Shown here piece by piece: positions 1 through 11,148 of a DNA stretch of 64,000 nucleotides. Where the stretch lies: assembly GCF_963583255.1 (NCBI RefSeq), contig NC_084815.1:18636807-18700806 (forward strand). Reading direction: 5' to 3'. This DNA is from Pyrus communis (taxonomy: Eukaryota; Streptophyta; Magnoliopsida; Rosales; Rosaceae). Within the stretch, counting starts at the first letter, position 1, and each line of letters starts with the position of its first letter. Under the pieces are notes generated by a model. It ran no database searches. It was not told where the DNA came from and worked only from the letters and a program-made list of their open reading frames with translations. Made by a program: the position numbers and the translations under genes.

Positions 1-457
1 TCTTCATCCTGGTTTCCCCAATAGGAGCTGTTGGATCTAATTCTGAAATTTCGCGGCATATCGACTTCACCTTGTGAAAGTATTGGGCAATCGTCATGTC
101 GCGTTGTACCATCGATAGCAGCTCATTCTCGAGAAGTTGCAATTTTGTATCGTTCCTCTTCGAAAAGAGTGTAACAAAAATGTCCCATGCTTCCTTTGGC
201 GTTTTGGCATCCCGAATGTGCTCCAACATTTCTTCTTCAATTGTGGTCTTTAAAACAAACATTGATTTGCCTGCTTTAATTTTCCACTTCCGCAAGACGC
301 CGTTAGCATCTTCCGCTGTCGGTTGTGTAACTTCACTACCACCGACAACCTCCCACAAGTCTTGACCTTGAAGGTAAGACTCTATACACGTTGCCCACGT
401 GTTATAGTTTTGGTTGTTGAGCTTCTTGATTCCTCCAACAACTTGAAGATCACCCAT
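1..457 (-). CDS. Ty1/copia gag polyprotein, N-terminal part (runs off the left edge)
   Basis: Read from an ATG at 457-455, the minus strand is open to the window edge (about 152 codons). The N terminus has the YNTW-type motif of the DUF4219 region of plant copia Gag, and further on come AWDIF- and YFHKVKSI-like segments of the UBN2/Gag region. Gag packages element RNA in cytoplasmic particles. The start is supported by the position downstream of a primer-binding site (about 706-692) and an LTR (707-1011) in the expected order for a minus-strand element. No stop or frameshift was seen in the visible part, so the element may be fairly young. The zinc knuckle, protease, integrase and RT would lie beyond base 1. 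Confidence 0.85.
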   Translation of the reverse strand, partial: MGDLQVVGGIKKLNNQNYNTWATCIESYLQGQDLWEVVGGSEVTQPTAEDANGVLRKWKIKAGKSMFVLKTTIEEEMLEHIRDAKTPKEAWDIFVTLFSKRNDTKLQLLENELLSMVQRDMTIAQYFHKVKSICREISELDPTAPIGETRMK

Positions 458-706
458 CGTATCGGCAAGACTTTGACTACACCGAACAAGCTTGAGTGAT
501 TACCGTGCAGAGTAATACACTACTCTCGACACAAAGAAGCTCCCTCTCAAGGTTTGTGATAACCCCAGCAATAATCTCAAGAAACCTTTTCTGATGTGGA
601 AGATCAGTCAAAACTGCAACCACAGAGCATACTCGGAATTTCAAGAGACTTTACAACCAATGCTCTACCAAGAACGATCCCTGACCGACTTGGCTCTGAT
701 ACCAAT

Positions 707-1011
707 TGTTGAATAAGAAGAGTATCCAAGATAACTCTAATGATCCCAAGAAGAAGAAAATAGAGCACACACTTAAAGAAAGCTCACAAAACAAACTAAT
801 TAGCAAAGCTTTTCTTCTTTAGCTCTAGGCTTTGTTTTTCTTTGAATGATTTACAATGCTTGAGAACTTAGGTATTTATAGCAAACCAAATGATTAAACT
901 AAGATTATTTATTACCACACAAAACACATTAATTGCACCTAATAATTTTTATTCAACCATACCTAATATTGCCTAACTTTCCTTGCCTAACTTTGACATT
1001 GATTTTCAACA
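707..1011 (-). mobile_element. 5' LTR of the left-edge Ty1/copia element
   Basis: On the plus strand the block starts TGTTGAATAAG and ends TTTTCAACA, so it has the TG...CA ends and short inverted repeats of an LTR (305 bp). Immediately inside, positions 706-692 read on the minus strand as TGGTATCAGAGCC, the primer-binding site complementary to initiator tRNA-Met used by plant copia elements. Gag starts at 457. The 3' LTR is outside the window, so the target-site duplication cannot be checked; the base run next to the outer end is GGGGA. Confidence 0.85.
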
Positions 1012-1048
1012 GGGGAGAGAGAGAGAGAGAGAGAGATAGAGAGAGTAC

Positions 1049-1097
1049 ATGTAGTAACAAAGACGACTAGCAGAATAACCATCTTGATAGTTGTCAT
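1049..1097 (-). pseudogene. CRP-1: signal-peptide exon of a cysteine-rich peptide gene, interrupted by copia
   Basis: From ATG at 1097-1095 the minus strand encodes a hydrophobic leader starting MTTIKMVILLVV, followed by a donor (GTACTC at 1048) and a CT-rich intron start. It matches exon 1 of CRP-2 (14370-14319) in sequence and phase, and the same promoter block (TATATA near 1172, a TTTTTCCTATTT box near 1262) lies upstream. A copia LTR ends at 1011, 37 bp into the intron, so any Cys-rich exon lies beyond the left edge, at least a whole element away. It could still be spliced if the insertion is removed as intron, which is unlikely. Confidence 0.7.
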
Positions 1098-1399
1098 CTT
1101 AGGATTTTTGATCACTCGAAACTACGAAGGATGTATCAGTTTGTAGTTTGTAAGTCGGTTGTATGTGATAATGAATATATAGGGTATGACCGGATTTAGG
1201 ACCTAATGTTATTCCTTGGAGCAAAATTGGTAACACGGATTTTTGCAGATTTCTTAAAAGGTTTTTCCTATTTAACATATAATTTCTTTCTTTAACGAGA
1301 TTTTTTACATTAAATTTTTGCCATACATTTAATTATATGGGTCAACAAATCTCCATAAACAGAAATTTAATGAAACTTTAAGGACTGCTAAAGTTACTT

Positions 1400-2330
1400 C
1401 ATTTAGTTATATGGCTGAGGATGATCAAGAAGAAATTGCAAGACTTACGACGATTTGGTTTCTGAATTTGAAATGAAAAGATTTGGGTGCCTTGAGTGTT
1501 TTTTGGGGATTGAAGTCGCGTTTTTAGACCAAGGTATATTTCTATTGCCAAGGAAATATGTTCTTGATTTGTTGACAGAAATTGGTTTGCTAGATTGTAA
1601 GCCATCTGATACACCTACTGTTCAAAATCATGATCATGTAGGGTATTCAGATTAGATTAGTAGGAAGATTTACTTATTTATCACATACTAGACCAAATAT
1701 TGCATATGCAGTAAGTGTTGTGAGTCAGTTTATGCATGCTCCTAGTGAACATCATTTGAATGAAGTCTATTGGATTCTCACATATCTAAGTCTGCACCAG
1801 GATATGAATTATGTTTTCTAGGATTGTCATTTGAGAATAGAAGGATATACAGACGTTGATTGGGCAGGAAACATCACTAATATAAGATCCACATCCGGAT
1901 ACTTTACTTTTGTGAGGGGAAACTTGGTTACTTGGCATGGTAAAAAGCAAAAAGGTGGGGTTTTGTCTAGTGTTGAGGTTGAGTTCAGAGGAATGGCGAA
2001 AAGATTGTGTGAACTTCTATGGTTAAGAAAATTACTCAACAAAATTGGCTTTCTACCTGGATCATCCATGAACATGTATTGTGATAATACAGCTACGATT
2101 GATATACCTTAGAATTCAGTTCAATATGATTGTACAAAGCATGTCAAAGTGAATAGGCATTCAAGGAGAAGTTTGAGGCACATATTATTCAATTTCCATT
2201 TGTGAAGTCTAAAGATCAATTTGGCAGGTACTTGATTAAGGTTGTAGCTAAAAAATCGTTCCATAACTTGATTGAGGAGAGTGTAGGCGTGAGTCCCAAT
2301 CAATATAGAATTGCAATTATCACATTATTA
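1400..2330 (+). pseudogene. Ty1/copia pol relic (end of reverse transcriptase plus RNase H)
   Basis: In broken plus-strand frames this stretch matches the C-terminal third of copia Pol. There is a DDQEEIARL segment, a YFLGIEVA-like segment (here ECFLGIEVAF), a TRPNIAYAVSVVSQFMHAP segment, then the RNase H start EGYTDVDWAG, a VEVEFRGMA segment and MYCDNTATIDI. Stops and frameshifts occur near 1652 and 2110 and elsewhere. No matching LTR pair or upstream gag and integrase was found. After 2300 the sequence gives a TATA-like ACTATAAATT near 2400, possibly the start of a lost LTR. Confidence 0.8.
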
Positions 2331-2439
2331 TTCTACTGTAAATAGAATAAGTGTGTGTACTTAGATTAGGATTGAGTTTCCTTTTACTAAGTACTTGTAT
2401 ACTATAAATTTGTGCCTTCATTTTTTTTTTCTTTTCAAT

Positions 2440-3640
2440 ATGTGCCTTCATTCATAGTGAGAAGAATGTATTAAAGAAAAGAGAAATTTTATTTGAACCC
2501 ATATAATCTCTTTTTACACTTAATTTACTCTCAACATCCATATTATTTTTAATTAAAGAATTAATATCCTTTAAATCCAAATTTATTACCTAAACTACCC
2601 TCACAAACCCAATTTATAATGTAAATTTATCTTTAAACTCATTTAAAAAATAAAATCCCAAATTGAATAATTTGGTGAAGTTTCTACTTCTTTATGAGAA
2701 TGAAAGCTTTATGGCGTTCGACTTCTAAGGACAAGTTGAATAATTTAGTGAATTTTCTACTTGTTTATAAATCTTCCATATCATTAGGGTTCAAATAAAC
2801 TGAACAATGTAGCCTATACTGTGAATCGAACGTGTAATCCTTTTGACTAGCATCTTTTACTACACTAGGAGAAACGCTAGGAACATCGGAAGTGATGGGT
2901 ATCAAATAACACCTTGGATTAGTATTTCGTTGACTCCTCGTAGCTCTTCTCGCTATGCACCCCAAATTGAGAATAGCTAGATTGTTTTACGAAATTAAAT
3001 ATAACATTTTTTTTTAAGTGGAAGACTACATATGCATATTTCTAACCAAATATTAAACAATAGCAATACAAGGCTGGAGAAACTCTCCAGTTCAGTGGTC
3101 TCATCTCATCGCCCCGACTTATCATGCTAATGGCATAATTAGTTCCATCCCAAAGGGTTTTACGGTCCATGTATTCTGCCCATAAAACAACATATATTGC
3201 AAAGTACATCACTTTAAAAGAACCAAATAAGTAAAAATTCAGCATTATACACCACAATTCTGTTTTCCTACTCAGAAAATTTTCCTACAAAAAAATTCAC
3301 TTAGCTCTATATTTTAAAAAGCTTTTGTAATAATAAAAAATGAAAAAAAAAAAAAAAAGGCAGAATTTACCCCTTTTTTGGGCATAACCCAACAAATTCA
3401 GCTGAAATAACCCAACGATGGTATAAAGATATTCCACTTTCTGGTATGCGAGTGAAAGGAGAGAACCGGGTTGAAAACAATTAAAAAAAAATTTAAAATG
3501 AGTTTCTGACCGCAGGATTTCCATAAACCGCCATGATTAAAAGATTTAAAAAGGTTCCTCTGAGAGAGATCCCGGTGCACCGAAAGTGGAGGGACTCTTT
3601 TTCTAAACCATAAATAGATACTGCATATTTTCATATCAAC
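2440..3640. other. AT-rich intergenic stretch without a recognised gene
   Basis: Between the copia relic and the SBT-A leader there are only short ORFs (for example 66 codons on the minus strand at 2765-2965) without recognisable domains, and A-runs near 3341-3358. A purine-rich segment at 3680-3750 precedes the SBT-A start. I see no RNA gene here. Confidence 0.5.
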
Positions 3641-3903
3641 AAAGAGATGCTGCTTGTTTTATTATCAAAAAGTAGATGCTGCACGTGAGGGAAAGAGAGA
3701 ATTATACACGAGAGATAGAGAGAGGAAGAAAATAGAAGGAAAACAGAGTGAAATTGTTTTGGTTAATTCTTTTACTCAAAGTCTTGAAAGCCTTGTTGCC
3801 GGATTTGCTCCTCCCGCACGGCAGCTGTGGCTGACTGTATTCAGCCTTCCTCAACCAGGCCTCCTCCCTTTCTCTTTCTTGTGGTTGTTGAGGCAGAGAA
3901 GAT

Positions 3904-6900
3904 ATGAGCAACCCAAGTCCCCTAGTTGTTCTAGTCCTCTGGCTTCTCTGCTGTCTTAATAGCCAGGGCATGACAGAAAGAAGCAATGTATGTGTGCCAA
4001 CATATCTCAAACACATTTTCTTCTTCTTTCTTTAGAAAATTCTGGATTCGATTTTGGTACCCTAACTTCTCACTTTCAACTAACAGGTACACATTGTTTA
4101 TCTCGGAGAGACGCAGCATGACAACCCCGAGCTGGTCGTTGATTTGCATCATGAATTGCTTGCCTCTGTAGTCGGAAGGTAACCCACAATTTTATTTCGC
4201 CTAGTCTAATTGTGTGTTCTATATACAAGTTCCAAAATCAGATTACCTGAAAGTTTTGTTCAGTGCAGTGAGAATTGTGGAACTAATACTCATGCCTTTA
4301 CGCATGTCGTCATTAGGGGTTTTGGATAGAAATGGAAAGGATTCAGTTTATCTAAGAGCAGAGGGCAGTAGGTACTTCTTTCGCTCCAATGGCACCCTAG
4401 ATCTCAAAGTTCAGTGGTTGAAACCTGTGTCATCGATCGATGGTTGAAGTAAAAATAACTCCAACACAGGAGATGGAAAACTCTATCCCCCATCCGGCTT
4501 CTTTTTTCCATTGCTATATATCATCCAAAACACTTGCTAGATTATAGACATATACTTCTGCTTAGTTCAACCTACTTGAAACAGTTGTGCGATATTTAAT
4601 TCTGAATATAAAAGCTTCAACCAGACAAATTTCAGTAAAATGCTTGCTTAGTACTCTGATTCTTATGTTGCAGCAAGAAATTGGACTCAAATGCTTGTAA
4701 AGTACTTTATTTACTCTCACATATACATTCCCTCGTATAACTTGGCTTATACATGTTAAATTTTGAGGTAGAACAACCACACTAACAAAGTAGGATGCAT
4801 CAGTAGCGGGGAAAGTAATTAGTTAATTTCCAGTTGTTCCATCTTCTTCTAATAAAAGTCCTCACAGCCTCCTCATCACTTGTGAGCCCATGATGCACTC
4901 TTAACACAACATCTTGAAGAATCAACTTAACTCTTTCACAATTGATATGGATATATGCTTGCATGATAAACCTGCAACACCCAGAAACTTATGAGCACAA
5001 CAATCTTCACATCCACGATCGAGGCATTGAAGTTGTGTTATGGCTTCCGCCCCTACAATCTTCACATCACTTCAATATCCAAACTCCTGCAGCAAAACAA
5101 GAAACTCTTTATAAAAACTCTAGACATCGTAAAAATGTAGACAAAGATAGATAGTCACAAGTCACAGCACACAGAAACTTATTACCACAACATAGAAAAT
5201 AAAGATTGTCACCCAAGTCCAAGAGAGACATAACCAACTTGAAATAGATGCGTGATCTTTATTTTAGAAAATAAGCACGTGCACAATTGTTGTAAAAGTA
5301 GAAAACTACCCCCACCCTACCCTCCGATATCAAAATACGGAGTATGAGATTCTTTCACTCTTGAAGCACCATCTTATGTAGCAACTCCAACTGCTTTGTT
5401 GATTTGTAATGAAAACTAAATAGCTAGTTTTCCTTCTAATAAAGACTTAAAGATCGATTATATGAATTTTGGTCTAGGATTCTTGATTAAATGATCCAAA
5501 TCTTGAGTAAAATGTTTGTTAACTAATGTGATTCTTGTGCTGCAGCAAGGAATTGGCCTCAGAATTAATGGTATACAGTTACAAACATGGTTTCTCTGGG
5601 TTTGCAGCCAAGCTCACAGAGTCTCAAGTCCAACAACTTTCAGGTATCTTTCTAAAATATTTGCCATAGATTATTCAATAAAGTCAAGTCTCGTTTTCAG
5701 TGATTGACAACGATAACACAAGCTGCCATGGACTCATGAAATGTACTTCAAATGTAAATTTATAAATACTGGTATTACAATTATGGCTTCTTATGTTTAT
5801 AACATATGTGAATTCAGAGTTGCCTGGTGTTGTACGAATCATACCGAATAGCCTCCATAAGCTGGAAACAACTAGGAGTTGGAATTTTCTTGGCCTCTCT
5901 CCTCATTCCCCTTCCAATATTCTCCCCAAGAGCAAGATGGGGGATGGAGTTATCATAGGTGTTCTTGACACAGGTTTTTCTCTCTCTCTCTCTCTCTTCC
6001 CCCTCCACCCTCCCCTCCCCTCCCCCGCCGCCGCCCCCCCCCCCCCCAAAAAAAAACACCAACACACACACACACACACACATCATACGTAATGGTCCCT
6101 TAACAGAAGCATTCAATGGATTAAGCAGGTATTTGGCCAGAGTCTGAGTCATTTAATGAAAAAGGCCTTGGGCCAGTTCCATTCCATTGGAAGGGCGCGT
6201 GTGAATCTGGGGAAAATTTCAATACAACAATACATTGCAACAAAAAAATAATTGGAGCCCGTTGGTTCATCAAGGGACTTCTTGCAGAGTATGGAGAGCC
6301 ATTGGACACATCCACTGACTTCTTGTCTCCTAGAGATGCAAATGGACATGGTACTGATATTTCAAGCATTGCAGCTGGTTCATTTGTTTACAATATTAGC
6401 TACAAGGGCCTTGGTGGTGGGACAGTTAGAGGGGGTGCCCCAAATGCCCGATTAGCCATGTACAAGGTTTGCTGGAATCTGTTTAATGGCTATTGCTCAT
6501 CCGCTGACATACTTAAAGCTGTGGATGTAGCCATACATGAAGGGGTTCATGTGTTGTCATTATCATTAGGAGATTCAATACCCATATCCACTATTGTTGA
6601 TGATGCAATTGCTATTGGTTCCTACCATGCTGTAACTAGAGACATTATCGTTGTGTGTTCGGCTGGAAACGATGGACCTTTTGCTCAAACAGTTACAAAT
6701 ACTGCACCATGGGTCATAACTGTTGCTGCAAGCACCATGGATCGAGCATTTCCTACTTCTATTACTTTAGGAAATAATATAACTTTGCAGGTATGTTTGT
6801 GATTATAGCAAGTTTTGCTTTGGATTTTGAGCCATATTATTGGAAATCATCATCATCATCACCATGTGTCTTACTTATTTTTGCAGGGTCAATCATTGTT

Positions 6901-8949
6901 TACAGGTCCGCATACCGGATTTACACGCTTGATATACCCAAAATCCACAAAGATTGACTCCACATCCACAAGGTATCATATATCTAATATGTTACTTTGT
7001 ATTCAAGGTGCTTATAAATATCCTATATTTTTAATTACAAATTAATTTTCAATATCATTACTTGTTTGCAGTATATGTGATTCCCTCTCGTCCCTTAATA
7101 AAACTATGGTATCTGGAAATGTGGTTCTCTGCTTCACTAGTTACTCAGAAGAAGCTTTGAGAGAAGCAGGTTGTGTTGGCGTAATCATAGCAACGAACCC
7201 AAGTGATCTCATGCTTCCAAGTGATGACGATTTTCCGAATATTCAAGTTGACTATGAGGTTGGCACCCGCATATTATCTTATATCCGGTCTACTAGGTAC
7301 GTATAACATTCATCTATTATCGTCTTTGTTGATTCCGTAATTTGTATCATTAGGTTTGTGATCCTCAAGTTTTGTTTGGATTGCAGTGCTCCTCTTGTAA
7401 AGTTGAGCCGTACTAAAACAATAGTGGGCAAGCTAATATCAGCCAAAGTGGCCGCTTTTTCATCGAGGGGGCCAAACTCCGCCACACCAGCAATTCTCAA
7501 GGTGTGATCACTACTTTAATTCATGAAGGGCTATTGTTCACACAAATCCTTGTCCCGTTACTTTGACGCCCATAAACCTGACAACAAACAAAACAAGTTT
7601 TCCAGTAAAGCGAGATTTTATCTTTTGATTAGAAAAAGATCTTGAATAGGACTGTAACCTATTCATCCAAAGTTCTGAGCACAAGAAGTTATATGTTGAA
7701 ACAAATCTTAATATCTTCCATTGCATATTGTGGATTTCAATGCTAGTTTTGGAAAACTTTTGCTCTTTCCTTGTGGTATATTGAGAGACAAGTCCGTGCA
7801 TTTCTATGGTCCAAGTTTGTTTGAGCATAATTCACGGTTGATTGTGTTGAGAGTTAATTGTCCTCGGACTCTGTGTGTGTGTGTGTGTGAGTCTCTTGTA
7901 TTAATTATCGTGTAAATTAATCTGGATTATAATCATGTAATACTTAGATATTGCCTTCCTGTTTGTATCCACCTGTAGTTCATCATGTACACTAACATTA
8001 TTAATAGACGCCCTAAGCTTACTTGTTATTGCAAGCTTTGTGACTAACATGGTTTTGGGAACTTTCTATATTTTTTATCTTGTAAACTTTTTGTGAGACA
8101 GCCAGATGTTGCCGCACCTGGTGTGAACATCTTAGCTGCATATTCTCCTCTTCGTTCCTATGTCGACGGCGGATATGCTGTGAAGTCAGGAACTTCATTG
8201 TCAACTCCTCATGTCTCAGGCATTGTAGCCCTTCTCAAAGTAATGCATCCTAGTTGGTCCCCAGCAGCCATTCGATCGGCACTTGTGACAACCGGTATTC
8301 ACAATTCCCTAGGCCAATTTCATTTTAATGATATATGTGAAACATAACTATACTGTCGATTTTGATGCGTGCAGCGTCGAGGAATGGTCCATCTTGTAGT
8401 ATTCTACCAATCTTTGCAGAGGGATCTCCTAGAAAGTTGGCTAATCCGTTTGATTACGGAGGCGGAATTGTGAACCCTAACAAAGCAGCATATCCTGGGT
8501 TAGTATACGATATGGGGAGAGAGGACTACATAAACTTCCTTTGTGCTGTTGGCTACAACACCTCAGCTCTCTCTCAAATTGTAGGACAAGTCACAGCATG
8601 TTCCAGTACAAAGCCTTCAGTTCTTGATGTGAACCTGCCTTCCATCACCATTCCAAACCTGAGAGACAATATAAACCTAACCAGAAGCGTCACAAATGTT
8701 GGTCCAGTGGACTCAGTATATAAAGTTGACATAGACCCTCCACTTGGCGTTAACGTAGCTGTAAGACCTGACACTTTGGTCTTCAATTCTTCCGTTAAAA
8801 CAATCACGTTTACAGTTGCAGTTTCTACCACTCATCACGTGAACACCGGATATTACTTCGGCAGTCTCACTTGGACAGATGGGAAACATGTGGTCACAAG
8901 TGCCCTATCAGTTAGAACGCAAATTGCGGACTATACAGATGGATACTGA
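3904..8949 (+). CDS. SBT-A: subtilisin-like serine protease, SBT3-type (intact)
   Basis: Ten exons join in frame: 3904-3987, 4087-4178, 5546-5643, 5818-5973, 6129-6790, 6887-6972, 7072-7296, 7387-7501, 8102-8294, 8375-8949 (2286 nt, 761 aa, normal for plant subtilases). Exon 1 is a signal peptide (hydrophobic [12 protein letters not shown]). Then come the I9 propeptide (VHIVYLGE to AAKLTESQ), the S8 catalytic domain, a PA insert in exons 6-7 and a fibronectin-III-like C terminus. Visible catalytic residues are Asp142 (GVLDTG), His217 (NGHGTD), oxyanion Asn324 (AGNDGP) and Ser538 (GTSLSTPH). The usual second His of HGTH is Asp. All introns are GT-AG. The product is expected to mature in the secretory pathway and act in the cell wall; its substrate is unknown. 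An intron after the DTG codon is absent from SBT-D. The SBT3 assignment comes from remembered family features. Confidence 0.93.
5975..6083 (+). repeat. Compound microsatellite in SBT-A intron 4
   Basis: Intron 4 (5974-6128) is almost wholly a run of CT dinucleotides, then C-rich sequence ending in a run of C, a run of A and CA dinucleotides. It lies between the donor at 5974 and the acceptor at 6128, so length changes here alter distances to the splice sites but not the protein. Short ORFs on both strands over this run are repeat artefacts. Confidence 0.9.
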
Positions 8950-9415
8950 AGCTGCTGAATTTCATACCACGTAGAAGTCAGGAAAAATTCAATGTATTTC
9001 TTCTCCTCATCGGATGATAATTAAAGATGATGTTAGCAGAATGTATATTAATCCAATTAGTCTGAGATTTACGAAGCTTTCAGATTACCGAGTTGATTTG
9101 CCTGTATTGCACTTATCTTCCTGGGGTTAAGCTTAGCTTTAATTATTTTGTCGATTCAACTCTTTGTAAGTAAAAGTACTTCGATGTAGTACTTGTACGT
9201 CCAATTGTTCATGACTCTATTAAGTTGATGCATGTGCGATATAAACACCCCAAAATACTGAATTCAGGCTTGTGTTCCTTTACCAGCTACTCTTCGAGTT
9301 TTGAGGCAATTGCTAAAGGAAAGGCCATAATAAATGTATGGTATACCTAATTCTTTCCGATTGGCTGTTACAATTTTAATCATCTAAAGACAATTAGCAT
9401 TTAAACTTGGAGACA
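8950..9415 (+). other. 3' flank of SBT-A
   Basis: After the TGA the sequence is AT-rich and resembles the flank after the lone SBT exon at 60914-61479 (read on the minus strand, about 60780-60900). Both contain a TCCTCATCGGATGAT-like segment, so it probably includes the 3' UTR. No clear polyadenylation site was chosen. Confidence 0.5.
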
Positions 9416-9603
9416 AGATATTGGCACTCTAGCCACTTAGTACTATAATCTAGTGATATTCCTTTCACTTCTAAGTGAGAGAGGTCTTAGGTTTAATTTT
9501 TGCCAAATACGAGTTTGTTGTGAGGTTAAGCTCATCTCCTCCTTGTATATATCAAAAAAAAAAAAAAAAAAAAAAAAGAAAAGGAAAACAGATATTGGCA
9601 CTC
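9416..9603 (+). mobile_element. SINE (tRNA-headed, Au-like) with A tail and target-site duplication
   Basis: The body 9430-9589 starts with a tRNA-like head (CACTTAGTACTATAATCTAG then AAGTGAGAGAGGTCTTAGG, a diverged A/B-box arrangement) and ends in a run of about 22 A. The 14-base direct repeat AGATATTGGCACTC flanks it exactly at 9416-9429 and 9590-9603. That is the signature of L1-assisted retroposition. The body resembles the plant Au SINE family from memory; the family name is inference. Confidence 0.85.
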
Positions 9604-10171
9604 GAAATATTTTCACCCAAAGCGCAGCACTGAAATGGTCCAAACCAGAAACACTGAACAAATCCTGATCATGTTGCCCAAAACACCAAAGGAAGCGACA
9701 CCAAAACCATAGTTTACGATGTATATAGGGAACTATGTGGCACTTATTTTCTTCAAGTATTGTTTATTTAGCTAGAATAAGGGTGCAAAATTTTCGATCC
9801 TGCAATTAAAATTTCCGATCCGAACCCATAATTTCGCAAAGAGATTATCAAGTGCTAGATGAATACATTTCTTTAGTGACCAATCTCTTGATCTGGAATA
9901 AATACGCACAAATTCGCAAATAAGGAAAACTCAGACATGACTATCACAACACAAAAAAAACTATAAACCACCAGTGTAATTATACCACAAAGATGCCATA
10001 CATAACATACCCATCATCGTAGCCACAAAACCATTCGCAACAATAGTACGTATAATAGGTGCACTAAATTTGTACATCAAATTTGTGGCATAAATATAAT
10101 ATTTGTAATTTAATTCAAGTTGGAATTGGATTAATAATTATAATAAAAATTTATATGGTGCAGAATGTGTC

Positions 10172-10295
10172 ACTTAGTACTACGATATAGTGGTAGTTTG
10201 TTCACTTATGAGTGAGAAGTCTTGGTTCGAATTGCGTGAGTGGTGAGTCCGCAACCAATTTAATTCCCTCATCCCTTAGTGTAAATAGATTGTGT
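10172..10295 (+). mobile_element. Second SINE-like tRNA-derived sequence
   Basis: The segment starts CACTTAGTACTACGATATAG like the SINE at 9430 and contains a good pol III B box, GGTTCGAATT (about 10224). Unlike the first copy it has no long A tail, and I found no target-site duplication. It passes into sequence near 10300-10420 that looks like part of a copia-type LTR (a TATA-like ACTATAAATT near 10400). It is probably an old, truncated insertion. Confidence 0.55.
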
Positions 10296-10582
10296 AAATC
10301 CTAGTTAGATTTGGGTTTTAGATTCTCATTATTCTAGTGATTCTTTCCTATTAGAATTGTAATTACTTGGAGGACAAGTTACTCCTTTTGCTCTTGGTTT
10401 ACTATAAATTATTTTTTTGCTACACACATAAGAAACAAGATTTTGAGTAGGGGTGGGTTCTGTTTCATTCGGTTCAGTTTTTTTTGTTTTTTTTTTTGGT
10501 TTGGTTTTGTTCAGTTCGGTTTCGATATGGTTTTGTTTTTTATTTTATTTTATAAAACTTGATCTTTATTAATATGGAGTAT

Positions 10583-10648
10583 AGAAAAGAGGCCTGCATT
10601 GGTAGACTAACAATAAGAAAAGAGGCCTGCATTGGTAGACTAACAATA
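10583..10648. repeat. 33 bp tandem duplication
   Basis: A 33 bp unit containing GAGGCCTGCATTGGTAGAC occurs twice head to tail with no difference seen. No gene overlaps it. The preceding stretch 10450-10560 is a T/G-rich low-complexity run with GGTTCGGTTT-like words. Confidence 0.85.
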
Positions 10649-11148
10649 AGAAAATGAGGAAAGTGGGAAATGGGAAGTGGGAAGGTAGTTGTATATATAC
10701 AAGATCATATAAACCAATCTTATTCTACCAAGAACCCTAATTGCAAAGAAAAATTATCACTGTATCCATTCAAAAAGTAAGCAAATAGAGAAGCTCTTCC
10801 AAGTTCCAAAGCCTTCCTAAACTTTCCTCTACAACCAATGAAATATACTCCCTAATTGAACAAAGTATACTCCTTGAAAATGCCCTAGGTTAGTTTCAAA
10901 CTTGGCAACAAAGTTTCACAAAAGAAACGTCATGTACATACATTCAAAAAGTGTAAAGGGATTCGGTTCGGTTGTGTGAAAGTGTTCAAGAATTATCACT
11001 TTAGGAAAAAAAAACTTGATGTATAAAATGTTGAGAATCAAGAAACCTAAGAGTAGCAAACTAAAAATTACCTTAAATAGAAATGATAAATGAATAATAA
11101 AGAATAAAGTATAAGCGTGTAGCAAGAGATAAATAAATTATAGTCTAA

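Noticed and set aside
1827..2075. 82-codon minus-strand ORF
   Set aside because: Antisense of the copia RNase H relic.
4214..4447. 77-codon ORF in SBT-A intron 2
   Set aside because: Composition is coding-like in part, but no family was recognised and SBT-A splices across it.
5814..6152. ORFs on both strands rich in Gly, Pro or Thr-His
   Set aside because: They read through the compound microsatellite in SBT-A intron 4.
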